From contig OZ007517.1 in NCBI GenBank assembly GCA_963931865.1, positions 6,399,707 to 6,463,706 on the forward strand: a stretch of DNA of 64,000 nucleotides, written 5' to 3'. The stretch is from Axinella damicornis. Its lineage: Eukaryota > Porifera > Demospongiae > Axinellida > Axinellidae. The position numbers and the translations under genes are program-made. Below, in pieces: positions 43,901 through 50,058 of this stretch; position 1 is the stretch's first letter; every line of letters begins with the position of its first letter. Below the pieces are notes generated by a model. It had not been told where the DNA came from. It saw only the letters and a list, made by a program, of their open reading frames with translations, and made no database searches.

Positions 43901-45872
43901 TTTACGAGTAGTCTCCCTCAGCATGTTGGACATGTTCACTATCTTCTTCACTTGCCTTTACAATACTAACACACATTCTCTGTAGACTGGTGAGACACCA
44001 CTGTCGACTGCAAGCTTCTATGGTCACCAGGCGGTGGTTGAGATCCTCCTGGCAACAGGGGCCAACACTAACCTCCAGACAACAGTGAGAGCAATAATTA
44101 TAATGGACACACTAACTAGTTAGATCCTACTAACATGTACGTACGAAGCGTAGTTGTACAGACTGGTAGCATAACCACCACAGTGTTGGAGCATCAAAGA
44201 ACAAGAGGTGCTTTTAGTCAGCGTAATATTCTTGTAGATGGTGATTAATTGCACTGATTGTATTTCATAAGGTGTGCAGTGCAATTGTGCTTTCTTTCAG
44301 ATGGCTTCATGTTTGGGGGGTTCCCTCAGAATTCACAAACTCTCTTTGATGCTTCATTTCAGACTATCCCACTATTCTCAAAACTGTGGAACTGTGGAAT
44401 TATCAAACTTCCTTGAAATTCCTGGGGGTCCTGTCCCCGCTGAATTGTCCTATGAACCTGTGTAGCTACAGTTTGTCTCCTCCATCGAATGAATCCCTGT
44501 CAATGCTGGGTCAATTATGGATACCTATCGTTGCTAGGAAGATTAGCAAAAACAATGAGGACCAGTGAATACTTGATTCCTGCTACTAGACAATTTTTTG
44601 ACCTCCCTCTCACAGGACGGGTTTACTGCACTGCACGCAGCCTGCCAGGAAGGTCATGACCGTGTTGCTGAGATGCTTCTCCAGGCTGGAGGTAGTTTGG
44701 AGCTGAAGACCAAGGTGAGGTGGGGTGTCATGATCAAGTGTATCACTGCACAGTGCTGAAGTTGCATGACTGTGCTGAATTGACATACTATGCATCACAG
44801 ATAACAGCTTCAGCAGTGCATATAGAGCCTCACTCCTAAGTCATTACTGCCTCACTTGCACTGTGACTGTAGTGGAGGGTTTAGCCCCCTCTGACGCTGC
44901 CTCACTGTTGTGATCAAATGCTGGCTTCTGTGACCTTTGAACCTGTTGTCGGAGCACACTCCTGTGATGGTCACTCTTGTCACCAATTAATTATGTGATG
45001 TTCAGTGTCCACATACTCATGCAGTTATCTGAGTGGCAAGATCTTCAATTACACTGGCATGCACTGATAAGCTCTCCCTGTTCAGTTTAATGTTGCAAGG
45101 ATTCAAGTGCATTCACTTGTCATGTAGTAGTACTCCTCATGTTGAATGCGAACTATAGAGTTGTAACAGATGGCTTTAGCTGCTGCCTTCCCTCAACACC
45201 ATTACCATATAATACAGAGTACCACATATCAGGTGCCAACCACGAATCAAGCGCCCAGCCCCCTGTTTGTTCTTGTACAGTGTTGAAAGGGAATGTACTA
45301 AGTGCCCACCCATTATGAAATTCTTCAGAGGCAAGGCTAAACCTTTTGGGTATGTGATGGCTTTCAGAAATGCCGTTTGAATCAACTTGAGTATTCTACC
45401 TCCTTGGTAACCATGAAACAGCATGCCAAATCAATCTGCCTGTTTGTGGGTGGGCTGATACTGCATGCACAATGGAGGGTGGGTGTCCACTGTCCACCTC
45501 CTGGTCAGCTACATTGTAATGTCTCCAAACCCTGCGTGCTTGAAATGTACTCTATGGTATAATTATAACGGCCTGACACATGCTGTGATCCAGATACATG
45601 TTCAGTGTACATCTTATGCTCTCTCTTGCTGTCATGTGTCTCAATGTATGTCCTTTCATTATACCCCAACAGCTGTATCACAAGGTAGCATGATATGAGG
45701 GACTAGCTGGAAGTTCAGCTGTTACTACATGGGTATACAGAATCTGCAGTGCATGTGCATTATGTACATCAACTGTCTCCTCACACAGCGTGGCAACACC
45801 CCACTGTCGATTGCCAGGTCTAGAGGACGTGAACACATTGTTCAACTTCTTGAAGCAAGCAGACAAAGGTAG
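6982..45872 (+). CDS. TKL-like kinase / coiled coil / ubiquitin-like / ankyrin-repeat protein (18 exons, whole locus)
   Basis: This is a single spliced gene predicted by joining 18 exons at GT/AG sites. Every junction keeps phase, and the total is 2931 bases (976 residues). Predicted order: protein kinase (about residues 15-290), Gln/Glu-rich coiled coil (about 300-450), a segment resembling the ubiquitin-like region of USP47-type proteases (about 480-575), then 12 ankyrin units to the C terminus. No signal peptide or membrane segment is visible, so an intracellular signalling or scaffold role is likely. The coiled coil suggests oligomerisation and the ankyrin array partner binding. Substrate and pathway are unknown. 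Introns are large and full of repeats. Exon use is inferred; some duplicated ankyrin exons may be skipped or alternative, and two genes cannot be fully excluded without transcript data. Confidence 0.7.
8342..9089. other. Intron 1
   Basis: Intron with donor GTGTGTAAG and acceptor TTCACAG. It contains the MITE at 8687-8917. Nothing else is recognised. Confidence 0.55.
8687..8917. mobile_element. MITE in intron 1
   Basis: The outer 70 bases on each side are inverted complements (starting AGAGTTCAGAACAATAATAG). Open frames on both strands simply reflect this symmetry. Confidence 0.8.
9090..9163 (+). CDS. Exon 2: linker
   Basis: 74 bases, phase 1 in and phase 0 out. Its AEQLPPHMKKQIEDC segment echoes the EQLPPG end of exon 1. 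The acceptor is good (TTCACAG), but the donor is weak (AAG|GTTGCT), which makes it one of the less certain junctions. Confidence 0.55.
9164..9731. other. Intron 2
   Basis: No feature recognised beyond splice sites. An alternative acceptor after TTGTCTTTAG (about 9690) leads into stops in the needed frame, so I place the acceptor at CTGAACCAG. Confidence 0.4.
9732..9836 (+). CDS. Exon 3: start of USP47-like ubiquitin-like segment
   Basis: 35 codons in phase 0. The end (TLGEATERAYK) resembles a conserved stretch in the ubiquitin-like region of USP47/USP40-type proteins, where an acidic, Leu-rich helix precedes a VRY/VKY motif. Donor AAG|GTACAA. The family call is from memory of the motif pattern, so it is moderate. 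Confidence 0.5.
9837..10779. other. Intron 3 with MITE and a 48-base duplication
   Basis: Contains the inverted-repeat element at 10048-10366 and two tandem copies of a 48-base unit at about 10357-10454 (GGTGGGACA...CAGGGTGGCAGCACA). No other content recognised. Confidence 0.6.
10048..10366. mobile_element. MITE in intron 3
   Basis: Arms of about 70 bases at 10048-10121 and 10297-10366 are inverted copies (CTGTCCCACCTTTTGGCAAA). The interior is non-coding. Confidence 0.8.
10780..10881 (+). CDS. Exon 4: USP47-like segment, VRY motif
   Basis: 34 codons in phase 0. CQLVRYSELTGTLGRPF lines up with the CRLVKY-type core and the following acidic loop of USP47-like ubiquitin-like domains. Acceptor GTGTCCAG, donor AAG|GTTGGT. 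Confidence 0.55.
10882..11311. other. Intron 4 with TG microsatellite
   Basis: A TG repeat lies at about 10898-10940. The rest is unremarkable. Acceptor TCTCCTCGTAG. Confidence 0.6.
11312..11387 (+). CDS. Exon 5: USP47-like segment, DTPLG motif
   Basis: 76 bases, phase 0 in and phase 1 out. It encodes DTPLGEVVGG followed by SFDLLMKIQ, which fits the DTP-G...FDLLL pattern I associate with USP47-like proteins. With exons 3 and 4 this supports a ubiquitin-like fold of roughly 95 residues. Confidence 0.55.
11627..11676 (+). CDS. Exon 6: short charged linker
   Basis: 50 bases, phase 1 in and phase 0 out. It encodes a hydrophilic linker (DDKESSSEIPPHEKKSK) between the ubiquitin-like segment and the ankyrin array. 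Acceptor CTCACACAG, donor AAG|GTATGT are both good. Confidence 0.6.
11677..12316. other. Intron 6
   Basis: Contains the hairpin element at 11952-12021. Acceptor TTCTTCCTTCAG has a strong pyrimidine tract. Confidence 0.55.
11952..12021. mobile_element. 70-base hairpin element with 9-base target duplication
   Basis: Starts TAGCCTCGTACCCAGGCCC and ends with its inverted complement GGGCCTGGGTACGAGGCTA. It is flanked on both sides by CTTTATGGA. This is the cleanest small member of the family, and almost the whole element is stem. Confidence 0.85.
12317..12406 (+). CDS. Exon 7: first ankyrin unit
   Basis: 30 codons in phase 0. ELHEACRLGLLERIPDLL fits the helix pair of an N-terminal capping ankyrin repeat, followed by VNVNAAGP. 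Donor CCT|GTAAGT is near consensus. Confidence 0.7.
12407..13510. other. Intron 7
   Basis: No gene. The 3' part (about 13300-13510) belongs to the intron block that precedes every type A ankyrin exon and ends with a TACTAAC branch point and TTCTCTGTAG. Confidence 0.6.
13511..13609 (+). CDS. Exon 8: ankyrin repeat, type A
   Basis: 99 bases, 33 codons, phase 0 on both sides: one whole repeat. TPLWTAS and VVEHLLAARANLDIQ fit the TPLH-A and LL--GA- signatures. Confidence 0.8.
14565..15645 (-). pseudogene. Possible decayed gene of unknown family
   Basis: Four - strand open stretches (15645-15460, 15444-15202, 15120-14908, 14753-14565) follow one another in different frames. They have protein-like composition, such as QELYRKPLNSFIFKHNKT and RTYFSEAGGDCTFF. 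Stops and frame changes separate them. I do not recognise the family. It could be an old retrocopy or transposon ORF, or simply chance frames in relaxed intron sequence. Confidence 0.25.
15889..16076. repeat. Tandem repeat, about 63-base unit, three copies
   Basis: Units contain TTAACTCTTTACCAACCA and end ATGAGCTCCCTATTCT. A diverged single copy sits near 38710 in intron 13, followed by the same downstream sequence (ACTAGGCGTTAT), so this block predates a local duplication. Confidence 0.8.
16072..16175. mobile_element. Hairpin element with shared loop motif
   Basis: An inverted-repeat insertion starting near TCAGTCCCAGACCCAAACC and ending TCTGGAGCCGAGACTA. The centre carries GATCGCTTCCAGTATC. 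TGAGCTCCC lies on both sides, compatible with a 9-base duplication, although the left copy is also part of the tandem repeat. Confidence 0.75.
17834..17932 (+). CDS. Exon 9: ankyrin repeat, type A
   Basis: 33 codons, phase 0. TGETPLYTASFNGHQ then VVEILLAAGANPDIQ is a canonical ankyrin repeat. Closest to exon 16 (both begin TGETPL). Confidence 0.8.
17933..18829. other. Intron 9
   Basis: Contains the left boundary of the tandem duplication at about 18249. The 3' end is the standard type A intron block with TACTAAC and TTCTCTGTAG. Confidence 0.6.
18830..18928 (+). CDS. Exon 10: ankyrin repeat, type A
   Basis: 33 codons, phase 0. DGQTPLYTASFEGHQ then VVEHLLAAGANLDVQ. Identical in sequence to exon 12 at 28878, its duplicate. 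Confidence 0.8.
18929..21714. other. Intron 10
   Basis: The 2.8-kb intron is almost entirely repeated in intron 12. It contains the foldback at 21065-21245 found only in this copy, and CACTTCCTTTCGACCATG twice (20324 and 20704). No gene. Confidence 0.6.
21065..21245. mobile_element. Foldback insertion present only in duplication copy 1
   Basis: Arms carrying TCCCTGGCCAGCGGGAT and its inverted form surround a GC-rich centre with a smaller inverted pair (AGTGCCTCGGGC...). The whole private block, about 20941-21250, is absent from the matching place near 31205, so it was gained after duplication or lost from copy 2. Confidence 0.7.
21715..21813 (+). CDS. Exon 11: ankyrin repeat, type B
   Basis: 33 codons, phase 0. 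DGFAALHVACQEGHD then VAEMLLQAGASVELK. It is preceded by an intron end (CTCCCTCTCACAG) unlike that of type A exons. Exons 13 and 17 are its closest relatives. Confidence 0.8.
21814..22436. other. Intron 11, 5' part
   Basis: Sequence shared with 32669-33323. It ends at the DIRS insertion point. No gene. Confidence 0.6.
22437..22640. repeat. DIRS terminal repeat, left end in the window
   Basis: The inner part (about 22511-22640) is an inverted copy of 26948-27058. The outer part (22441-22510) is not shared with the other terminus but is repeated inverted at 22737-22815. Confidence 0.85.
22737..22856. repeat. DIRS internal complementary region
   Basis: The first part (22737-22815) is the inverse of the outer left terminus, and the second (22816-22856) the inverse of the outer right terminus (27060-27098). 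They are joined at ATCAATTGTACTT. This is the expected circle-junction template of DIRS elements, allowing their rolling or circular cDNA model. Confidence 0.85.
22915..24000 (-). pseudogene. DIRS tyrosine recombinase, broken
   Basis: The N-terminal core-binding part is in the frame running to 23530 (around ASYSSGWRIWSGWC and LNSYRSCILGTHMP). It then hits an in-frame stop at 23530-23532. The same frame resumes with the first catalytic arginine region (ANADRASDL) to 23173. A frame change follows near 23200 into NKPHHPVTSATIARWL. At about 23065 the HxxR box is lost to a small deletion that shifts frame after SAH. The C-terminal part, with DW and the nucleophile tyrosine in FKKYYYKP, is in the next frame to 22915. 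All landmarks identify the family; the enzyme cannot be made from this copy. Confidence 0.85.
24020..24700 (-). pseudogene. DIRS RNase H and following domain
   Basis: Begins around LESDASNLGWG (about 24650-24670) with the first acidic residue. INSKELLAAW and RIDNTTAVAHINKMGG carry the next RNase H acidic positions. The segment after it (CTVDLFASRLSAKLPTYYSW and FPPFCLIGRCLAKI) is typical of DIRS and related Pol proteins. This frame differs from that of the reverse transcriptase, with the switch near 24700, so either a frameshift mutation or programmed shifting joins them. The frame stays open to 23706. Confidence 0.8.
24671..25930 (-). pseudogene. DIRS reverse transcriptase, one in-frame stop
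   Basis: The N-terminal region runs from 25930 to the stop at 25373-25375, just after ISPMFVVP. The same frame continues with GGKWRPVLNLKSLNQYV, MAKLDLREAYFSIPM, CLPFGLSSAPYVFTKLL, the catalytic YIDDMLILG and EFLGFLIS. These are the standard RT blocks in order. It overlaps the Gag-like ORF by about 270 bases in another frame, as is usual in this class. Confidence 0.9.
25663..26922 (-). CDS. DIRS Gag-like ORF
   Basis: A 419-codon intact frame. A second ATG at 26883 (MSSEEEDCL) is the more natural start because the acidic, charged N terminus begins there. The middle carries a conserved-looking DEFLQTFWKGK to SQLLEQGLG segment and an ERRRAHILHAVDPKLSKYA stretch. The C terminus is rich in Arg and Gly (RGGRSSGYGAGSGR, SSFRGRGRFR) and probably binds RNA. 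It is the only undamaged ORF of the element. Confidence 0.8.
   Translation of the reverse strand: MCTDLFVSVLWRAMSSEEEDCLTLDTLSAEDIRTIAQNPKYKQLFNELFEGHRSADNEANEGRGDDDSSADEGDVVDRTTFEQQTELLVADPTQSEAEDTVPDRTATARLDGSVLDRTPIAQLGKRTHSPDREDLPPHKKGRKDSETATTSRAPVFDPVLAGSEEDDYHFRPHQVVHRTLSKKERKAMIKADPKPDCKAAVTPEVDEFLQTFWKGKVNNSQDGDLKQIQTALLNTTGPLCGLWSQLLEQGLGKESDLVQAPVVLDMIQRTLVLLGNANSLISERRRAHILHAVDPKLSKYAEGEFPKAGKSLFGQSFVKEVVSQVEADTAICKASALANKAQREVQKGKGPSPLKLTFFRGGRSSGYGAGSGRNVFNPYTNRSSFRGRGRFRPNSRNRSVFTRLGPSQNSTESSPRSQN
26948..27099. repeat. DIRS terminal repeat, right end in the window
   Basis: An inverted copy of the left terminal repeat over 26948-27058, carrying GTGATGGCGCCAGGGGATCA. The outer 40 bases match the ICR instead. 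Confidence 0.85.
27100..28877. other. Intron 11, 3' part
   Basis: Resumes at ACATTCAGATGCCCATAAC, matching 33325 onward. The duplication junction is at about 28296. A 70-codon + strand frame at 27591 is interrupted in the second copy (34520), so it is not called. Confidence 0.6.
28878..28976 (+). CDS. Exon 12: ankyrin repeat, type A
   Basis: 33 codons, phase 0. The sequence is identical to exon 10. Whether both duplicates are used in one transcript is not shown by the sequence, but phase allows it. Confidence 0.75.
28977..32569. other. Intron 12
   Basis: The duplicate of intron 10 with extra material. It includes a short tandem array at 31569-31735 (motif AATCGGGGAGCAGCAG, about four or five units) and two diverged copies of the 300-base block preceding type B exons. 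No gene. Confidence 0.6.
31569..31735. repeat. Short tandem array, about 30-base unit
   Basis: Four to five imperfect copies around GAAGCGGACNCAATCGGGGA with GCAGCAG spacers. It lies only in duplication copy 2. Confidence 0.75.
32570..32668 (+). CDS. Exon 13: ankyrin repeat, type B
   Basis: 33 codons, phase 0. It differs from exon 11 at very few bases, with one replacement visible (LLKAGAS for LLQAGAS). Confidence 0.75.
33547..33769 (-). pseudogene. Zinc-ribbon-like fragment, frame-shifted
   Basis: Two overlapping - strand frames together read as a Cys-rich module: KTCPKCGAVV in one and HAKRAVCDCGHAFACKRRAR in the other. CPxC...CxCGHxF is a small zinc-ribbon pattern. It lies in the insertion private to duplication copy 2, so it probably arrived with a mobile element. 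The parent family is not certain. Confidence 0.4.
35640..35941 (+). CDS. Possible coding fragment of unknown gene
   Basis: A GC-rich open stretch after an acceptor-like CCACAACAG reads GEVRITCDLPRSHVV and LGRVGTIDCTVLRCRHR, with regularly spaced cysteines and a hydrophobic end. About 300 bases on, an acceptor-like CACCCAG (36240) leads to a short frame with a hydrophobic stretch (SAGMAVFIVACTSHKHK, stop). Together they resemble the membrane-proximal end of an integrin-alpha-like receptor, but this is weak. No donor fits well. Confidence 0.2.
36770..37240. repeat. Degenerate satellite, GACTAGTGACGAGCRTCACT motif
   Basis: Eight or so imperfect units of roughly 50-60 bases containing GTGACTAGTGACGAG, CATCACTAC and TATTGTGCTGCATTTGCTG. 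Related units reappear at about 40035-40170. The GTGACNNGTGACGAGNGTCAC core is partly palindromic. Confidence 0.75.
37800..39760. repeat. Degenerate tandem array, roughly 65-75-base unit
   Basis: Many loose copies of GATGCTGAATATCC, GCATGCCTAATGACCACC and TGTTGCAGGTG. Units are old and uneven in spacing. No coding content. Confidence 0.65.
40601..40699 (+). CDS. Exon 14: ankyrin repeat, type C
   Basis: 33 codons, phase 0. DGQTALYTASKNGHD then IVEELLMRGADMNHQ. It is the most distinct repeat and is preceded by a different intron end (TTTACATGTACAG). Confidence 0.8.
40811..40935. mobile_element. Foldback element, 125 bases
   Basis: Inverted arms starting ACTGGGACCAAGGGATCTACG, with GCGATTT and GGGCCC elements mirrored on the other side. 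Confidence 0.75.
42554..42659. mobile_element. Hairpin element with empty-site evidence
   Basis: Starts TAGCCTCGTTCCCAGGCCTC and ends GAGGCCTGGGAACGAGGCTA, flanked on both sides by CTCCCTCAG. Paralogous introns at 13427 and 18745 have a single, uninterrupted CTCCCTCAGCATGTTGG, so the 9-base target duplication is directly visible. Confidence 0.9.
42738..42836 (+). CDS. Exon 15: ankyrin repeat, type A
   Basis: 33 codons, phase 0. DGCTPLWTASCSGHQ then VVEILLAAGANLDIQ. Most like exon 8. Confidence 0.8.
42837..43985. other. Intron 15
   Basis: Shares blocks with introns 8, 10 and 12. No gene seen. Confidence 0.55.
43986..44084 (+). CDS. Exon 16: ankyrin repeat, type A
   Basis: 33 codons, phase 0. 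TGETPLSTASFYGHQ then VVEILLATGANTNLQ. It pairs with exon 9. Donor ACA|GTGAGA. Confidence 0.8.
44085..44615. other. Intron 16
   Basis: Includes a diverged copy of the block preceding type B exons (44420-44530). No gene. Confidence 0.55.
44616..44714 (+). CDS. Exon 17: ankyrin repeat, type B
   Basis: 33 codons, phase 0. DGFTALHAACQEGHD then VAEMLLQAGGSLELK. Confidence 0.8.
44715..45788. other. Intron 17
   Basis: No feature recognised. Acceptor TCTCCTCACACAG. Confidence 0.55.
45789..45872 (+). CDS. Exon 18: last ankyrin unit and stop
   Basis: 27 codons and TAG. RGNTPLSIARSRGRE then IVQLLEASRQR is a typical C-terminal ankyrin cap. A donor-like AAAG|GTAGAT overlaps the stop. Joining it to the acceptor at 46126 would replace the last residue with about a dozen others ending at 46166. 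Confidence 0.75.
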   Translation, partial: RGNTPLSIARSRGREHIVQLLEASRQR

Positions 45873-46829
45873 ATTGGAAACCATGGTCAAAGTACTTCCA
45901 CCATCTACATATATCTTTGCATCTGTTAAATTGCGTTAATCATGCATTGTGGGTTGGGAGCTTTAAATAAGTTATGCCACTAGCAAGCAGAAATAGGATA
46001 TTTGATCTCCTGCTACATATTTTAAGACATGTATTGTTCCACAAATTTGTATGGCCTTTATATTCATGTACCGTGCAATTAACAGTACTACAGCTAAACA
46101 GTCATTGATTGTTCTCCGCTCCTCAGGACTGCTGCTGAGAGACTGCATCATCTACAGCAACTGTAACTCAGACACCAGCAACAAAAATACTTTGTCACGG
46201 TTTTTAAAGTTTTTTAAACCTAAAGAACAGTGAAAGTCGATACCTACGCATATAAATACTACAGTATACGGCTAGTATATATAGTTATACCATGTGCTGT
46301 ACAAGATGCCTATAATTATGTGTGTTAGTAAGTAGTTGTGCACATGTTAAGGTTTCTTCACTCGATCCTGGTTGTACATGTAGCACTGACACTTGGTGTT
46401 TGCTCCAGTATGTTGTAGGTTGTACAGACTAGTGTGCTGATAGTTCTACATTTTGTATTTTCACTGTTTTGTAGCACTAGTATTACTAATTATTTTGGTA
46501 GCTAATACCTTGCATGCTTGCATACAATATGAGACTTTTTGACCACTACATCACTTTGTACAGTATTAGCAACCTTGGCCTAGGTCCCCAGCTTTTGTTG
46601 CATACTGTACGTACAAAATACTGTGCAGTATGTGACGCGGGGGGAGGGGCCTGGGAGCAAGGCTAATAATAGTTAGTGAGACGGGATCTAGCAGTACAGT
46701 GACCATAATTGTATAAACAGGACATAGCAATCCGCGGGCTTGCATGGGAAATCTGTATTCAAGGCGTGTAACTCAACCTTGTAAGGAATGTCAGAAGGTA
46801 TTGCAGAAGTCAATGCACTGGCTGTTATG
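45873..46829. other. Downstream region, 3' UTR or intergenic
   Basis: A possible alternative last exon lies at 46127-46166. No canonical AATAAA is obvious in the first few hundred bases. Nothing else recognised. Confidence 0.4.
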
Positions 46830-46932
46830 TAGCCTCGTTCCCAGGCCTTCCACACCTCCAGCTTTTGACATGATCGCTTCCAGTATCAAAAGCTAGAGGT
46901 GTGGAAGGCCTGCATGCATGGGAACGAGGCTA
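46830..46932. mobile_element. Hairpin element with shared loop motif
   Basis: Outer stem TAGCCTCGTTCCCAGGCC; centre GATCGCTTCCAGTATC, the same loop as in the 16072, 50468 and 60235 elements. The right arm has a short interruption (GCATGCAT). No clear target duplication. Confidence 0.75.
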
Positions 46933-48687
46933 TGTGCAGTGTATGCCTGTACCAAGCTGGTACATCTCATTTGGTAAACAGGTACCTTAGTGGGCACAAC
47001 ATTAAATTTTGTCAACAAACACACAAGGTGAAAACAAATCCAGACCAGAATAATGGTTTGCTTGGCAGTAATTATGCATTTGCAACATGGGATCAAATGA
47101 TTTTATATTAGTGACAGTCGCTAAACCCCATACTACTACAAAGACTTTGTGGGTTGCTAGACAGCCATTCCTGCCATGGTAGAAGTACTCGTTCACACGA
47201 CCCAAAATGTCCACTGTGGAAGGAGGGAGGGAAGGAGGGGGGAGGGAAAGAGGGAGGGAAGGAGGGGGGAGGGAGGGATCGAGGAGAGGAGGGAGGGAGG
47301 AAAGGAAGGAGGAAAGACATCATAGCCCAAACAGCTGTGAAGGTGTGCATGTTGTGAGTGTGTCCTGAAGCTGATCTCTTGTTGAGACAGTGTATGTGTG
47401 CATTGTGTGTTGCTAGGCCTTAATCAAATTATGCTCGAGCATAATAATAGGGCAGAGCATAATTATGCTGGCAAAATGAAGAGCTGTTAAAAGAGCATAA
47501 TAGCGCATTAATATTTTGTATCTTTTGCTGATGTTGCTTGATTGAATGATCGACTGAGCATGGCCATACACGCTACCACTGGTTGCAATGGCTACCTACC
47601 ACTGGCTACCAGGAGTGCGACGTGAAGTAAACATGGCACAGAGGCGGCGCCGCCGGTCCGGCTGGTCTGGCTTTGGCCGGACCACTTTTCCAGCCGACCT
47701 GATTATAATATCACGTGCAGTGTAGTCACGCATAATCTACTTATATGCAGACTCGGCAATGGCATCTGTTTCTCGTCCTAGTTGTGGGCCTACCATTGAA
47801 ACTCCACAGCATCCAAGGTCTTTTCTTTCCCAAAACGGCCATTTTGATGCTACGAGAGCGCTTCCTCAGATCATCGCTGAAAATACATGCGAAAAATTTT
47901 TTCCGCGCTTCGCGCGGACAGATCAGCACTTCGCGCCTCTGCGCTACGACTGGGCCGTACCACTTCTTCTATGCCGCTGCCGCCCCTGTGGCAGAGTCAT
48001 GAAATTAGCCTTCAACCTGTCAGCTTAGTTCTAGCTGTTCTATATATCATGGCAATCAAAGCCAAGAATGTGAGAATCTCTTGGAAGCAAAATTAAAGCA
48101 GTTTATAGAGCATTGGAGCAGCATAATATGACCCTGGGAGTCTTGTTGGTAATGGAAATACTTGAAGATGAATGGTATGCTGTTATTATGTTAGATTAGA
48201 GATTTTTGGGGGTTATTATTGGGTGTTCCTACATGTAGAATTACCGACTCAGTCACCGTGTTCAGAGGGGTAACTTACTTGTATTGGTACTATAGTTGCA
48301 ACCATATGGTATAGTGGTAACAGACTACAAACACACACACAGGATGATCGACTACTATCAGAGGAGGACGGCCAAGGTTGACCATTGCTCGTTAAAGTCA
48401 TGTGCAATCCGATAATGTGGATTACGTAACTTAAGTACAGTACTTCCATAGATAATATTTCGACAGTTTCCACCATCGAGCCCCGACGCAACCACCTGGA
48501 ATGCCAACTCACAGGAAGCGTAGGTATCTGTTGTCTTAAGGTGGTCGTATACCCCAAAAAATATTTCAGGAATTACATTGCATAGCATTCATGATTTTAG
48601 ACACAGTGTAAAAATTTCAGGTGTGTAGGGGGTACATAAGTCAAGATATCAATGCCCCAAATTAAAAACGCGAAGTTTCACCAGTTT
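46933..48687. other. Intergenic with purine tract
   Basis: An AGGG/GGGA-rich purine tract spans about 47219-47318. Around 47420-47510, inverted GAGCATAAT motifs cluster. Open frames at 47745-48100 overlap in all frames and match nothing I know. No supported gene. Confidence 0.5.
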
Positions 48688-49045
48688 TTGTATCAACCAC
48701 GTGTTGATACGTAGCTCTGTTCCGTGCGGCTTCCTGTGCTTCAGGTTGGCCATGCAATCAAAAGCGATCATGATGATTATAATCATAGTCTGCAGAATGT
48801 TCGTAGGCCTTTGCAGTATGCTTAAAACCCACCCAACATTGCTGCATCTCCTGCAGGAAACAACAGTACTGCAGCCAGTAAGAACGACGACAGCCATCGC
48901 ATCTTCAGATGAAGCACGAACACTCTGCATCTGCATGCACGCAAAGCTAAAGGGAGTGTGTTCCTGCAATAATTATATCGCGTCACTCAAATTCATTCCC
49001 AGAACCGTTTCCAGATTGTGAACCGGACTGGAGTCATTGGGAAAA
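48688..49045. repeat. Dispersed repeat, copy 2 (copy 1 at 1492)
   Basis: Shares the palindromic start and most of the interior with 1492-2000 but lacks its poly-C insertion. The ends around CAGACTGGAGTCAT/CCGGACTGGAGTCAT agree. Confidence 0.7.
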
Positions 49046-49442
49046 CGTCCGCCGATGCCCAGAATACGAATGTATCAGCTGATTAGCACGTGTCGCGTCG
49101 CGATTGAGCTAGGGCTACTACTGCGCTAGGTGTATTTTGCCATCTGCAGGGTGAGTTTTAATATTGTAAGGTAACAGTTCTGGGATACATAAGCTTTGAT
49201 GCATGCAGTTTAGCTATTGCTGAAAGATGCAATAGACTATGCGGACGGCAACTATCAAAAATGTGGGTGTTCTGTGGTCACGGGATTTCCAGTACATGCA
49301 GTAGAAAAGCTGGGGGTGAGGCTAGGCACAAGACACAGGCAGTCTTGTCTTGCCGGTCTCACTGTCACTCTTTTGCTGCCTCCATGGGCAGGGCATGGGT
49401 GTGGGAAGAAATCATATGTGTGACCCGGGAACTTGCATGGGC
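49046..49442. other. Intergenic, no supported gene
   Basis: GC-mixed sequence. Frames here do not show domains. Confidence 0.4.
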
Positions 49443-50051
49443 AAGGGGTGGTCACTCCCATATGCGCAATACTTAGAGCTGCGACCGGGGTCACAATGCG
49501 GTCACTGGGTCACCGAGGTTTTTCCAAGCGGTCACCGCCTAAATTTTAAGATTTTAGAAATCGCAGCAAACAGAAGAACGTACACAAGTTAGCTAGCCAG
49601 TATTTCAGTTATGCAGCAGCGATGGCAGGAGGTATATGTCGAGCGCTCCGAGCCGTGTACTTCGCGCTTAGCCTCGTTCCCAGGCTCCTCTCCCTGCGCG
49701 CGCCGACGAAAAATACGGGTGCACATGCACAGCACGCACTTTACACGTGATCTTTCTAGCTTACCGTTAAAATTTATACCAGATCGCACAGTCTCCTTCG
49801 CTCCATGGCCGCTTCTGCGCTGCTTTTATCCGCCAGCGTGACAGCCTTGATTGACAGCCTTCGATTCAGCTGAGCAGTACGGTACGGTACAGTTGAGAGG
49901 TCACAGGGTCACGAATAATTTTACGGTGCGGTCACGGGGTCACCAACGATTTTGAGGGCCGGTCACGAGGTCACAGCCGAATTTAGGCGGTCACAATTTG
50001 TGACCCCGGTCGCAGCTCTAAGTATTGCGCATATGGGAGTGACCACCCCTT
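49443..50051. mobile_element. MITE with AAGGGGTGGTCACTCC ends
   Basis: Inverted ends of about 45 bases (AAGGGGTGGTCACTCCCATA and its complement). Repeated GGTCAC motifs lie inside. A half copy of a TAGCC-family end (from 49669) interrupts the interior. Confidence 0.85.
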
Positions 50052-50058
50052 GATGGGC

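Noticed and set aside
47745..48096. Three overlapping + strand frames near a CpG-rich patch
   Set aside because: All frames are equally open, with no domain or splice evidence.
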